Both the position numbers and the translations under genes were made by a program. A stretch of 64,000 nucleotides of DNA from Candidatus Dormiibacterota bacterium. GTDB lineage: Bacteria > Chloroflexota > Dormibacteria > Dormibacterales > Dormibacteraceae. The stretch covers positions 1 to 64,000 of the forward strand of contig PLJM01000017.1 in NCBI GenBank assembly GCA_003139695.1, in the 5' to 3' direction. Of the stretch, positions 1-7,818 are shown piece after piece (the stretch's first letter is position 1; each line of letters starts with the position of its first letter). The notes beneath the pieces were generated by a model that was not told the origin of the DNA, searched no databases, and saw only the letters and a list, made by a program, of their open reading frames with translations.

Positions 1-1119
1 GCAATGCAGGAGCTCTGCGCGCGGATTGCGCTGCACACCGGTGTCGGGCTCGGAGTCAGCCTTCGCCGCAAGTTCCCGACCTGGCTGGTCGGTTTGTGCA
101 TCCTGTTGATGCTGGTCGCGAACACCATCAACATCGGCGCCGACCTCGGCGCGGTCGCGTCAGGCGGATCGCTGTTGACCCGGGGAAGGATTGCTCCGAT
201 CTGGCTGGTGGTGCCGGCGGCCGCCCTGATAGTAGGGCTGCAGCTCTTTGCCAGCTACCGGGTCATATTCAACGCCTTTAAGTGGCTCACCCTCGCCCTT
301 TTCGCGTACGTGATCACCGCATTCCTGGTCCATCCGCCGGTGATGAAGGTGCTGATCGCCACCTTTGTTCCCCACCTGGAGTTCAACAAGGCCTTCATCA
401 CGATGCTGGTCGCGATCCTCGGCACGACCATCTCGCCGTACCTCTTCTTCTGGCAGGCGTCGTCTGAGGTGGACGAGATGAAGGCGGCTGGTCTGCGGAC
501 CGAGCGCTTACGCAAGAGAGTCACCCGATCCGAGATGCGTGGCGCGCGGATCGATGTCTTTGTCGGGATGGCCTTCTCGCAGGTGGTGATGTACGCGATC
601 ATCCTGGTCAGCGCCGCGACCTTCAACGCCCACGGCGCGACTGGTATTGCGACCGCGGACCAGGCGGCCAAGGCCCTCGAGCCGCTGGCCGGCTCGCTTG
701 CGTTCGTGCTTTTCGCGGCCGGGTTCATTGGCACCGGCCTCTTGGCGATCCCGGTCCTATCGGGTTCCGCAGCTTATGCCCTGGCCGAGTTCACCGGCCT
801 CAAAGGGACGCTCGCCGAGAAACCTAAGTACCGGCCGACCTTTTACGCCGTGATTGTTGTAGCGACCCTCGCGGGCGTGGCATTGAATCTGCTCCGCATC
901 GATGTGATCAGCGCCCTGTTTTACACCGCGGTCATCAATGGGGTCGTCGCGCCACCCCTGATGATCCTGATCGCGCTCCTCGGCTCGGACAAGAAGGTGA
1001 TGCAGAAGCGAGTTAGCGGTCGATTAAGCCTCTCGCTGGTCTGGATCGCGACAATTGGCATGACGATCGCGGCTCTGCTTTTGATCGTAACCCTGGTTCC
1101 GCACGGCCCGCTGAGCTGA
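1..1119 (+). CDS. Nramp-superfamily divalent metal transporter, 5'-truncated by window edge
   Basis: This is an integral membrane metal-ion transporter of the Nramp fold. The visible 371 residues begin around the QE(M/L)xARI segment of TM3, so TM1-2 with the DPGN metal-site motif lie before the window. Multiple hydrophobic helices follow. The TM6 segment reads GTTISPYLFFWQASSEV, whereas classical Mn/Fe transporters have MPH here. The metal-coordinating Met is therefore replaced, as in the Nramp-related Mg-type (NRMT) branch. That suggests a substrate other than Mn/Fe, by inference. The ATG at 4 is internal and not the real start. The next gene downstream is convergent. Confidence 0.85.
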   Translation, partial: AMQELCARIALHTGVGLGVSLRRKFPTWLVGLCILLMLVANTINIGADLGAVASGGSLLTRGRIAPIWLVVPAAALIVGLQLFASYRVIFNAFKWLTLALFAYVITAFLVHPPVMKVLIATFVPHLEFNKAFITMLVAILGTTISPYLFFWQASSEVDEMKAAGLRTERLRKRVTRSEMRGARIDVFVGMAFSQVVMYAIILVSAATFNAHGATGIATADQAAKALEPLAGSLAFVLFAAGFIGTGLLAIPVLSGSAAYALAEFTGLKGTLAEKPKYRPTFYAVIVVATLAGVALNLLRIDVISALFYTAVINGVVAPPLMILIALLGSDKKVMQKRVSGRLSLSLVWIATIGMTIAALLLIVTLVPHGPLS

Positions 1120-1200
1120 CCCATCAATGACTGCTTCCAACCAGACCGACGCCGACTGACCAGGTACGGGTCCAGGTACTCAAGAACAAGGAGTTGTTCC

Positions 1201-1219
1201 GTCCGCAGCGACTGCGGAC
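1201..1219. terminator. Hairpin between convergent genes, likely bidirectional terminator
   Basis: GTCCGCAG-CGA-CTGCGGAC is a perfect 8-bp stem with a 3-nt loop. It lies in the 237-bp gap between the convergent Nramp and symporter genes. There is no U-tract on either side, so intrinsic termination is not certain. The rest of the gap shows nothing recognisable. Confidence 0.45.
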
Positions 1220-1356
1220 TGGAATCGGCCGCCGCGCCTGGCCGCGCTGCGAACGGTACTGAACGCGGCCCTTTCCACAGCGATCAGTCGGGGCGTCGGT
1301 TTCACCGGAGAACCGACCCTTGGGTCGTCAGCGGCCGGTGGCCATCGTCCCCATGA

Positions 1357-2997
1357 TCACCCGCGAGTCCCCTCCCCCTCCGTACCCGCCAACTGCAGGA
1401 GGGGCGCAAGGGTGGTATCGGGGAGGTCGACCACGTAGTCGCCGGGAGTGGTGACGTCGGCGCCAACCGTGCCCGGGCTTAGGCGCAAGACGATGGTGAC
1501 CACGATGGTGACGATCAGGTTGAGCATCAGCGCGGTGAGAGCGATATATCCGTTCTGGCCGATGATCGGGATCATGGCGGTCGATCCGGCGAAATGGGGC
1601 ACGGTTGGTGTCGAGACGCCATAGGCCTCGTATGTGCCGTAGACCATGCCGGCCAGCCAGCCGAGGATCAGGCCCCAGCGGTGGAACCATCGAGTGAAGA
1701 GTCCGATTGCGATGGAGGGGAACGTCTGGAGGATCCAGATGCCGCCGAGGAGTTGAAGGTTGATTGCGTTCTGGGTGTTAATCCCGAGGACGAACGCCAG
1801 GGCGCCGAATTTCACCACCAGCGAGGCGATCTTGGAGACCTGCGCCTCCTCGGACGGCGTCGCCTTGGGTCGGATGAACTCGCGGTAGATATTGCGGGTG
1901 AAAAGGTTCGCGGCCGCGATCGACATGATCGCCGCCGGGACCAGGGCCCCGATGGCCACTGCGGCGTAGGCGACGCCGGCGAACCAGCTGGGAAACATCG
2001 CCCGAAACAGGAGGGGCGCGGCCAGCCGGCTGTTGGTGGTGTGGATGCCGGCGGCGATGGCCATGAACCCCAGCAGAGCGATGAAGGCCAGCATGAGGGA
2101 GTAGAGGGGAAGCGCCACGGTGTTGCGCCGGATCGTTTCTCGCTGCCTGGAGGCCAGCACGCCGGTCACCGAGTGTGGGTACATGAACAGCGCCATCGCT
2201 GACCCCAACGCCAGGGTGGCGTAGGCCCAGTACGACTTCGCGGACGGCAGGAGAGCGAACGTCGACGTGGTGTGTTTGGCCAGCGCTGTCGCTGCCGCTG
2301 CGTTGGCGTGGGCTTCGACAGCCGAGAAGATCTGGCCGTAGCCACCCAGGCGGATGGGGATATAGATCACCGCAACGATGACCACCAGATAGACCAAAAA
2401 GTCCTTGACAAAAGCGATCAGCGCCGGGGCGCGCAGTCCCGACGTATAGGTGAACGCGGCCAGGATGACGAACGCGATGATGAGCGGAATGTCCTGCTCG
2501 AAGCTAGAGGCGCCATTGCCGAGGCCCATCACCTGCAGGACCGACTGGATGCCGACCAGCTGCAGCGCGATGTAGGGCATGAGGGCGAGGATGCCGGTGA
2601 AGGCGATGGCCAGGCCGAGCCCCCGTGAGCCGTAGCGGCCACGCACGAAGTCCGCGGGGGTCACGAACCCGTGCTTGTGACTCACCGACCACAATCGCGG
2701 CATGAGCACGAACACGATCGGCCACACGAGGATCGTGTAGGCGACCGCGAACCAACCGGAGACGGCACCGAGGGCGTACATGGCCCCGGGCACGGCGATG
2801 AACGTGTACGCGGTGTAGAGATCCCCGCCGAGCAGGAACCAGGTGACGAACCCTCCGAACGACCGGCCTCCGAGAGCCCACTGATCGAGGGTGTTGAGGG
2901 GTGCCGTTCTCCGCCACCGGCCCGCAGCGAAGCCAATCATGGTGACGGCGGCGAAGAGGACGATGAACACGGCGAGCGCGACGCCGTCGAGGTTCAT
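1357..2997 (-). CDS. Sodium:solute symporter (SSS) family transporter
   Basis: This is an inner-membrane Na+-coupled symporter of about 546 residues with roughly 13 hydrophobic helices, the normal size for the SSS family. It begins MNLDGVALAVFIVLF, and the early segment WALGGRSFGG followed by WFLLGGDLYTAYTF is typical of the monocarboxylate/acetate-like branch. The ORF-track start at 3399 is too long. The ATG at 2997 overlaps the stop of the DUF3311 gene by ATGA, the usual arrangement for these two-gene units. The substrate is probably a carboxylate, but the sequence does not show which. Confidence 0.85.
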   Translation of the reverse strand: MNLDGVALAVFIVLFAAVTMIGFAAGRWRRTAPLNTLDQWALGGRSFGGFVTWFLLGGDLYTAYTFIAVPGAMYALGAVSGWFAVAYTILVWPIVFVLMPRLWSVSHKHGFVTPADFVRGRYGSRGLGLAIAFTGILALMPYIALQLVGIQSVLQVMGLGNGASSFEQDIPLIIAFVILAAFTYTSGLRAPALIAFVKDFLVYLVVIVAVIYIPIRLGGYGQIFSAVEAHANAAAATALAKHTTSTFALLPSAKSYWAYATLALGSAMALFMYPHSVTGVLASRQRETIRRNTVALPLYSLMLAFIALLGFMAIAAGIHTTNSRLAAPLLFRAMFPSWFAGVAYAAVAIGALVPAAIMSIAAANLFTRNIYREFIRPKATPSEEAQVSKIASLVVKFGALAFVLGINTQNAINLQLLGGIWILQTFPSIAIGLFTRWFHRWGLILGWLAGMVYGTYEAYGVSTPTVPHFAGSTAMIPIIGQNGYIALTALMLNLIVTIVVTIVLRLSPGTVGADVTTPGDYVVDLPDTTLAPLLQLAGTEGEGTRG

Positions 2998-3356
2998 TCC
3001 CGGATTCCCTGTTGGCTGGTGGGGGATGTGCCGCGCGCGTCTCGGATGCGCCGGCGACGGGGACCGGCGACGAGCAGCTGGTAGGCGACTAACTGGCAAC
3101 CTGAGTTGATCACCAGCCAAAGAAGCGAGTACCAGTAAAAGAACGGTATCCCTCCGAGCGTCGGCGTCAGGTGCGCGTAGCTCGGCACCCAGAGCAAGGC
3201 GACGAACGCCGAGCCGAGCAGCCCCGCGCTGATGACGTAAGCCACTGGCGCATCCGAGAAGCGCCGACGTCCGGCCCCGTCGCCGTCGCCAGCATCCGGA
3301 ACACCTTCCCGGCGAGATTGGTGCGGTTCGGCCAAACTCTCCCTGCCTGTACTCAT
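2994..3356 (-). CDS. DUF3311 small membrane protein, symporter partner
   Basis: This protein has 120 residues: a charged N-terminus of about 35 residues, then two hydrophobic helices. The second contains GGIPFFYWYSLLWLVINS, the diagnostic DUF3311 signature. DUF3311 proteins are regularly encoded immediately before SSS symporters and are presumed accessory subunits. Here the stop overlaps the symporter start by 4 bp, so the two are translationally coupled. The C-terminal tail after the second helix is basic and hydrophilic. The biochemical role is not established. Confidence 0.8.
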   Translation of the reverse strand: MSTGRESLAEPHQSRREGVPDAGDGDGAGRRRFSDAPVAYVISAGLLGSAFVALLWVPSYAHLTPTLGGIPFFYWYSLLWLVINSGCQLVAYQLLVAGPRRRRIRDARGTSPTSQQGIRE

Positions 3357-3605
3357 GGCTGGACGCCATTGTGCTACGCGACTCCCCTTCTGTGTTCAAC
3401 CCGAGGTAAGAGAGCTCCCCAGCGGAAATTGATGAGCCAATAGGGCCTTCGCTTGGAAAGGGTCGTATCCGGCCACTACCCGTTCCAATTCGCTGACAGC
3501 CAAGGTGACAGCCAAGCCGGCGGACAACTGAGGACCACGCGGACGATCCAGGATTGCCGATGTTTATGGCTGAACGTGAGCGGCCGTTAGTGGACGATCT
3601 CAGAC

Positions 3606-3654
3606 GCTGGGACCGGGGTCTTCAAAACCGTTTGCGGGCTTCGGAAATCCCAGC
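3606..3654 (+). other. Stem-enclosed structured segment (copy A)
   Basis: GCTGGGA (3606-3612) pairs perfectly with TCCCAGC (3648-3654). The enclosed segment contains AAAACCGTTTGCGGGC, which recurs with one change in the intergenic region at 59683-59698. There it again sits inside an outer stem of different sequence, with the same 8-nt distance from core to closing stem. It also contains CTTCAAA, which looks like an anticodon loop, but no T-arm or CCA-end can be folded. It could be a small RNA, a regulatory leader or chance. Confidence 0.3.
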
Positions 3655-3771
3655 CCTGCCAGGCTCTCGCGATATCGGCCTCGAGACGTCACCTTAATGT
3701 GCCGGTTTCCCCCACGCGCGTCTTCTTAATGGGGGCGGGGGAAAGAGTGCTGTCGATAGGGCTCCGATACC

Positions 3772-3783
3772 GAAAGCGCTTTC
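3772..3783. promoter_or_regulatory. Palindromic operator-like site GAAAGCGCTTTC
   Basis: A perfect 12-bp palindrome lies 44 bp before the ATG of the gene at 3827. It resembles operators of LacI-family regulators (AAxCGxTT-type centres). No LacI-family gene is in the window, so this is a shape-based call only. Confidence 0.35.
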
Positions 3784-3826
3784 ACTCGACCACGGGGCCC
3801 AGGGCAGACATCGAGGAGTAAGTTGA

Positions 3827-4345
3827 ATGGCGATGTCCGTTGACCAGCGACTTCAGTCTGCCCGCCGGTTAAGGCTGGCGCACGTCTATACCGAATACTT
3901 CGCCGAGGATCCCCGACGCGAGCGTCTGTTTTTGGCTTCTCTGGGCTTCTTCGCAGGCTTCGGAGCGGCTCGCACGATCACCCATGCGATTCTCCACCAG
4001 GTCGGTCCCTTCAGAAACCTGTCGATCGCCGGCCGGCATCTACACCACATGGTCTTCGGGATCGGCGGCTTGCTCGGAGTGGGGTACCTGTGGCTGGTCT
4101 TGCTTGGAGTCTCGCCGAAGGGCAAGAGAATGTCGCAGGCCACGGCCGTAGGTTATGGCGTGGCCTCGGCGATGACGCTCGACGAGTTCGCGCTCTGGTT
4201 AAACCTCGAGGACGTCTACTGGGCGAAGCAAGGGCGCCAGAGCGTCGATGCGGTGGCGCTCTTCGGTGGGCTTCTGTCCATCGGTATCTGGGGCGGACCG
4301 TTCATGGTCGGTGTCGCCCGCGAGCTCAGGAGGCTGGTTCGTTAG
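3827..4345 (+). CDS. Conserved integral membrane protein, unknown function
   Basis: This is a 172-residue protein with about four hydrophobic segments. Its conserved motifs HLHHMVFGIGGLL and LDEFALWLNLEDVYW match an uncharacterised family common in high-GC Gram-positive bacteria. The clustered His and the Asp/Glu in the membrane segments are the likely functional residues, but no activity is known to me. The ATG at 3827 follows GAGGAGT at good ribosome-binding-site distance. It is monocistronic, with a possible hairpin just after the stop. Confidence 0.7.
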   Translation: MAMSVDQRLQSARRLRLAHVYTEYFAEDPRRERLFLASLGFFAGFGAARTITHAILHQVGPFRNLSIAGRHLHHMVFGIGGLLGVGYLWLVLLGVSPKGKRMSQATAVGYGVASAMTLDEFALWLNLEDVYWAKQGRQSVDAVALFGGLLSIGIWGGPFMVGVARELRRLVR

Positions 4346-4354
4346 GGCGGACCG

Positions 4355-4378
4355 CGGATCGATCACGTGAACGATCCG
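4355..4378 (+). terminator. Possible terminator hairpin after the gene at 3827
   Basis: CGGATCG and CGATCCG form a perfect 7-bp stem around a 10-nt loop, starting 9 bp after the stop codon. No clear U-run follows, so the call is weak. Confidence 0.3.
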
Positions 4379-4458
4379 GCGATTCGCTTCTCGCCTTTCT
4401 CGCGGTTGACAAACCTCGGTTCGCCACTCGGCAGCCGGGCTAATAACGCGGCCACGTC

Positions 4459-4845
4459 CTACCCATGCGGGGCGTCAACGATCCGGCACGGGATATCCGC
4501 GTTCTCGTCAAGGTGATAGCTGGCGCAGATGCGGTGGTAACCGTCGGCGACCGTGAGTGGGACATGAGCGTCTAGGCGCCCTCGAACCAAGAGGACAGGA
4601 GACAGCAGTTCACCCTTCTTGACCTTGGCGAGATCTTTGGCGACGTGGATGTTGTCCAGCGGAAGTATGGGCAGCGCACTCGCGCGCAGCAAGTCCTTCG
4701 CCTTTCTGCGTACGAGCGGTTCGGCGCGCAGCCGGCGGACCAGCTGGTCCGCCTCCTTCTGCGGCATGAGCAGGCTTAAATAGTCGGCCGCTGCGGGATA
4801 GTCATGATCATTGGGCGCATCGTTCCAGTTCGGCTTTGCGGTCAT
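4459..4845 (-). CDS. Small ParB-like-fold protein, hypothetical
   Basis: This 128-residue soluble protein is of unproven function. The N-terminal half (DYLSLLMPQKEADQLVRRL, then RRKAKDLLRASALP) is helical. The C-terminal half has LPLDN, LSPVLLVRGR and LTVADGYHRICASYHLDE. The ADGYHR element resembles the substrate-binding loop of ParB/Srx-type domains, here without a partner. Similar standalone proteins are widespread and annotated hypothetical. It is transcribed alone, 36 bp downstream of the antiporter gene on the same strand. Confidence 0.6.
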   Translation of the reverse strand: MTAKPNWNDAPNDHDYPAAADYLSLLMPQKEADQLVRRLRAEPLVRRKAKDLLRASALPILPLDNIHVAKDLAKVKKGELLSPVLLVRGRLDAHVPLTVADGYHRICASYHLDENADIPCRIVDAPHG

Positions 4846-4881
4846 GGTGATCCTCGCCCAGCAGCGTACCGCCGCCCTTGA

Positions 4882-6045
4882 TCACACGGCCACGTCGGCG
4901 GTGGGCGCAGCGACTGGTTTCCCGGCCAGCAGCAGAGCGCCGACGCTTGCCGGGATAAGCGTCAAGACGCCTCCTGCCACAAGCGCGGCAGCCACGGCGG
5001 GCGCCAAAGCTCCGCTGGCAAGGCCCAGCGAGGCTGCGGCCGCGGGAAGTCCCAATTGAGCGGAAGCCAGCAATCCGGCCGGCAGCCTTGTTTCCGTACC
5101 GGCCACCAACGACGCCATCACGTGCACCGCTGTCGCCCCGATCGCCATGGCCAGCGCCAAGCCAATTGCCGACGGCGAGCGCACGAGGGCGCTCAGATCG
5201 AGGCTCGCGCCCAGCAGAACGAAGAACGCCGGCACGAAGAAGCCACTTGCCAGGCCAGTCAATTGTTGGGCAAGTCGGTTCGGCTCGTTGAACCGGCGCA
5301 GCACGATGCCGGCCGCGAATCCCGCGACCAGCAAGCTTGCGCCGGTGCGGTCGGCGATGGCTGCTAGCGCCAGCAGCAGGAGCACCGAGAGCCGAAGCTG
5401 CAGAGCCCAGTGGCGGTGCTTGGATTCGCGCTTCACCTCGTCGGCCAAGCCGGTCTTGAACAGCCGGCGCGCAACCATCATCGAGGCTATGGCGACCGCG
5501 ACTATTAGACCGTCGCCAACCAGCGCCAGCGGAATCTGGCTTGCGGCGGACAGAGTCAGCGGCATCAGAACCGCGGTCAGGGCGTCCACCAGCGTGATCC
5601 AGGTGATGAGAATGGCAATGGCGGGCCCCGTGAGCCCGCGCTCTCGAATGGTCGGAAAGGCGACCGCGGCCGAGCTTCCCGCCACGAGGACCACCAAGAG
5701 CGATGAATGGCCAGTGGGGAATAGGGCGCCGACGGTGAGCCCGATCGGAAGACTGAGCGTCAGCGCGATCAGCAGCGCCAGGGTTCCTCGGACAGCTCCG
5801 GCACGCAGCTCCTTGGACCCGAGGTCGACCTCATTGCCCGCCTCGAGCATGAGCATCGCAAAGCCAATGGCGGAAAACGCCGGGAAGGGTTGCGACGTGG
5901 AGACGATTAGATGGAGCCCGGTCTTGCCGAGAATCGCGCCTGCGATCAGCTCGCCAACCAATACCGGAGCCAGCGGCCTTCTGCCCGCCGCCAGCAATGG
6001 CCCGAGCAGGCCCGCGAGAACCAGCAGCGTCAGAGATGTGAACAT
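4882..6045 (-). CDS. CPA2-family cation:proton antiporter (membrane domain only)
   Basis: This 387-residue, entirely membrane-embedded protein has about 12 hydrophobic segments. The N-terminal PVLVGELIAGAILG and the repeated GASLDL-like region are typical of KefB/NapA-type monovalent cation/H+ exchangers. There is no C-terminal RCK/TrkA-N nucleotide-binding domain, so it resembles the short NapA-like members. It would exchange Na+ or K+ for protons. It shows no operon partner, except possibly the ParB-like gene that follows it on the same strand. Confidence 0.8.
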   Translation of the reverse strand: MFTSLTLLVLAGLLGPLLAAGRRPLAPVLVGELIAGAILGKTGLHLIVSTSQPFPAFSAIGFAMLMLEAGNEVDLGSKELRAGAVRGTLALLIALTLSLPIGLTVGALFPTGHSSLLVVLVAGSSAAVAFPTIRERGLTGPAIAILITWITLVDALTAVLMPLTLSAASQIPLALVGDGLIVAVAIASMMVARRLFKTGLADEVKRESKHRHWALQLRLSVLLLLALAAIADRTGASLLVAGFAAGIVLRRFNEPNRLAQQLTGLASGFFVPAFFVLLGASLDLSALVRSPSAIGLALAMAIGATAVHVMASLVAGTETRLPAGLLASAQLGLPAAAASLGLASGALAPAVAAALVAGGVLTLIPASVGALLLAGKPVAAPTADVAV

Positions 6046-6165
6046 CGAATTCGTAATCGCAAGTTGAGAATATGCGGACAGGAGTTCAGAGGATCTACTT
6101 GCTATCGATGAGAGATGCTTGGCGAGATCAAATGGGCAGTTGGGTCCTCTGCCCGCATCCCTAGG

Positions 6166-6609
6166 TCACGCATGCGCCTGATCAATCGCCGACTGCAGCG
6201 ATTGAACGTAGGCATCGCTGGTATACGTGGCTCCCGACACGATATCGATCTGTGCGGTCCTGGATGAGACAGCCTTGAGTGCCTCGTCTTGCAGGATCGG
6301 ACCTGCCGCTTGACTGATTTCGACAGAGCGTGCTCGGTCACTGGGAAGCAGGGGTGCTTGGATATCAGTGATAAGTCCGTTCGAAATCGTGATTTGAACC
6401 TGCACGTCTCCAAAACGGGTTGTGATGTCCTGCCCGGTGTACTGCCCGTTTCTCAGTGGTGCCGGAATCTGGAGTGTGGGGGCCCCAAAACCGCCACATC
6501 CCGCCAGGAATATTGACGACACCGCAGACGCGGCGGCGCCTGTGAAGGCGCGTCTTTTCGGCGTAGAGGTAGCCGGCTGCAGCAGTAAGCGAGCGTCGTC
6601 CCGTTTCAT
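6166..6609 (-). CDS. FMN-binding-domain lipoprotein
   Basis: This 147-residue protein starts MKRDDARLL at 6609 and carries a signal with lipobox LAGCGG, so it should be a surface lipoprotein. The FMN_bind domain ends in SGATYTS. In this family ApbE attaches FMN covalently to the last Thr of such a motif. It would carry electrons outside the membrane. The longer ORF in the track extends into the preceding gene and is rejected; the chosen ATG lies 10 bp after that gene's stop. No ApbE or partner reductase is in the window. Confidence 0.75.
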   Translation of the reverse strand: MKRDDARLLLQPATSTPKRRAFTGAAASAVSSIFLAGCGGFGAPTLQIPAPLRNGQYTGQDITTRFGDVQVQITISNGLITDIQAPLLPSDRARSVEISQAAGPILQDEALKAVSSRTAQIDIVSGATYTSDAYVQSLQSAIDQAHA

Positions 6610-6619
6610 GAGCAACGTG

Positions 6620-7126
6620 TTAGCCCATGTGCGCCTGCTGTAGGGCCGATTCGAGCGATTGCGCGTAAGACTGACTCGTGTAGGTGGCTCCGCTGATGAT
6701 GTCGATATTCGCGCTCTGCGCCTGCAATGCCTCCGTGCGCAGCAATGGCCCGGCGACCTGGCTGACGTACGCGGAGTAGGCACGGTCGGTTGGAAGCTTG
6801 ACGGCCTGGACGTCCGTTATGTGCCCGTTCGAGATCACCACGCGCACGACCACGTCACCGAAGAAGTTCGGCGCGTCGGATCCGGTGAATGTGCCGTTCA
6901 CAGTAGTTGACGTCGATGGCGTTGGTGACGGTGGGGGCGTCGCCAGCGTTACCGAGGGTGAAGGCGTCGCGAAGGGCGAAGCCGACGGACTCGCCGAGGT
7001 GTTGCCAGCGCTCGGGGTTGGCGGCACGCTCGCAAGCGCACCAATCTGGGGCGGGGCGGCCTTATAGGTCAGAAGCCAGGCGACTCCCAGGACGGTCGCA
7101 CCCGTAGCGATTACTGCCCTTTTCAT
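6620..7126 (-). CDS. Secreted FMN-binding-domain protein with Ser/Thr/Pro linker
   Basis: This 168-residue paralogue of the following gene has an N-terminal membrane anchor (VIATGATVLGVAWLLTY). A low-complexity Pro/Ser/Thr linker of about 60 residues follows, which would span a thick wall or surface layer. The FMN_bind domain ends with SGATYTS, the presumed ApbE flavinylation site. The two genes are in tandem, 10 bp apart, and the domains are clearly related (GHITDVQ/GLITDIQ, AGPLL/AGPIL). The role is probably extracytoplasmic electron transfer; the acceptor is unknown. Confidence 0.75.
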   Translation of the reverse strand: MKRAVIATGATVLGVAWLLTYKAAPPQIGALASVPPTPSAGNTSASPSASPFATPSPSVTLATPPPSPTPSTSTTVNGTFTGSDAPNFFGDVVVRVVISNGHITDVQAVKLPTDRAYSAYVSQVAGPLLRTEALQAQSANIDIISGATYTSQSYAQSLESALQQAHMG

Positions 7127-7261
7127 TGCAACTGAAAAACCACATTGCGAATCTGATCAGGAGCCACGCCTAGTGCCTCGAGGGAGAGTTCGGTCGCCGT
7201 AGGCGAGGTCTGATGCTGCATGTTTGAGCACCTACGCTAGTCCGCTTTCATTGGAGATCGA

Positions 7262-7675
7262 TTGGGAATTCGTGGCTTGGCTAGCTGCGGCCTGTTGCTG
7301 CACCGCCTGACGTCGCCGCCGTACCCCGAGGCGTACTTTCTCGAGCCGGCCCGCACGCTCAGACATGCCGTCTCCAAGCCGATCATCCTGGTCGGCGGAA
7401 TGCGGACTCCCGCAACGATGGAAGGGATCGTCTCGAGCGGTGACGCGGATTTCATCGCCCTCGCCAGGCCGTTCATCCGCGAGCCGGATCTGGTTATGAA
7501 GCTTGCCGATGGGCGCCGTGGATCGGTTGCGTGCACGTCGTGCAATCTCTGCCTGATGCACGAGTCCCACCATTCGTTGCGGTGCTGGCGAATCCCAAGG
7601 CGAAGGCTTTTGGAGCACGCTGTCTATCGTCTCCGCGGAGGATTTCGGGAAGCGCACCGGCCACACACTACCTAG
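7262..7675 (+). pseudogene. 5'-truncated NADH:flavin oxidoreductase (Old Yellow Enzyme type) remnant
   Basis: Only the C-terminal part of the TIM barrel remains. YFLEPARTLRHAV then KPIILVGGM, DFIALARPFIREPDL and the CxxCNxCL cluster (CTSCNLCLMHE) match the end of FMN-dependent ene-reductase/NADH oxidase proteins of 360-400 residues. About two thirds of the gene is missing upstream. The sequence before residue 20 looks unrelated, and the ORF has only a TTG start with no ribosome-binding site. It is likely a deletion remnant at the left edge of the catabolic island. Confidence 0.65.
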
Positions 7676-7818
7676 CCGCGCCCATAGGATCCCCCGGCGA
7701 GCAATTGTGTGTCAATTAGGATTGCCTCGACCCCTCAAGCGACTCGCGGTGGTCGAAAAGCTTCGATTCATCCGCAGTCGGTGCTCCGTCTGATTGAATT
7801 CCTTGCAGGAGTAATAAT

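Larger units (their letters stand above)
3357..3826. other. 470-bp intergenic region with an RNA-like stem and a palindrome
   Basis: I see no credible ORF between the divergent DUF3311 gene and the membrane-protein gene at 3827. The gap must carry promoters for both directions. It contains a 7-bp stem enclosing a structured 35-nt core (3606-3654) and a 12-bp perfect palindrome (3772-3783), listed separately. Confidence 0.6.

Noticed and set aside
3606-3654. selC (tRNA-Sec) because of a CTTCAAA anticodon-like loop
   Set aside because: The flanking stem has mismatches and no T-arm or acceptor end follows. Copy B has TTCTAAA with the same defect.
4459-4845. Antitoxin or partition ParB protein
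   Set aside because: Only a short ADGYHR element is shared; there is no helix-turn-helix, no parA and no toxin-sized neighbour.
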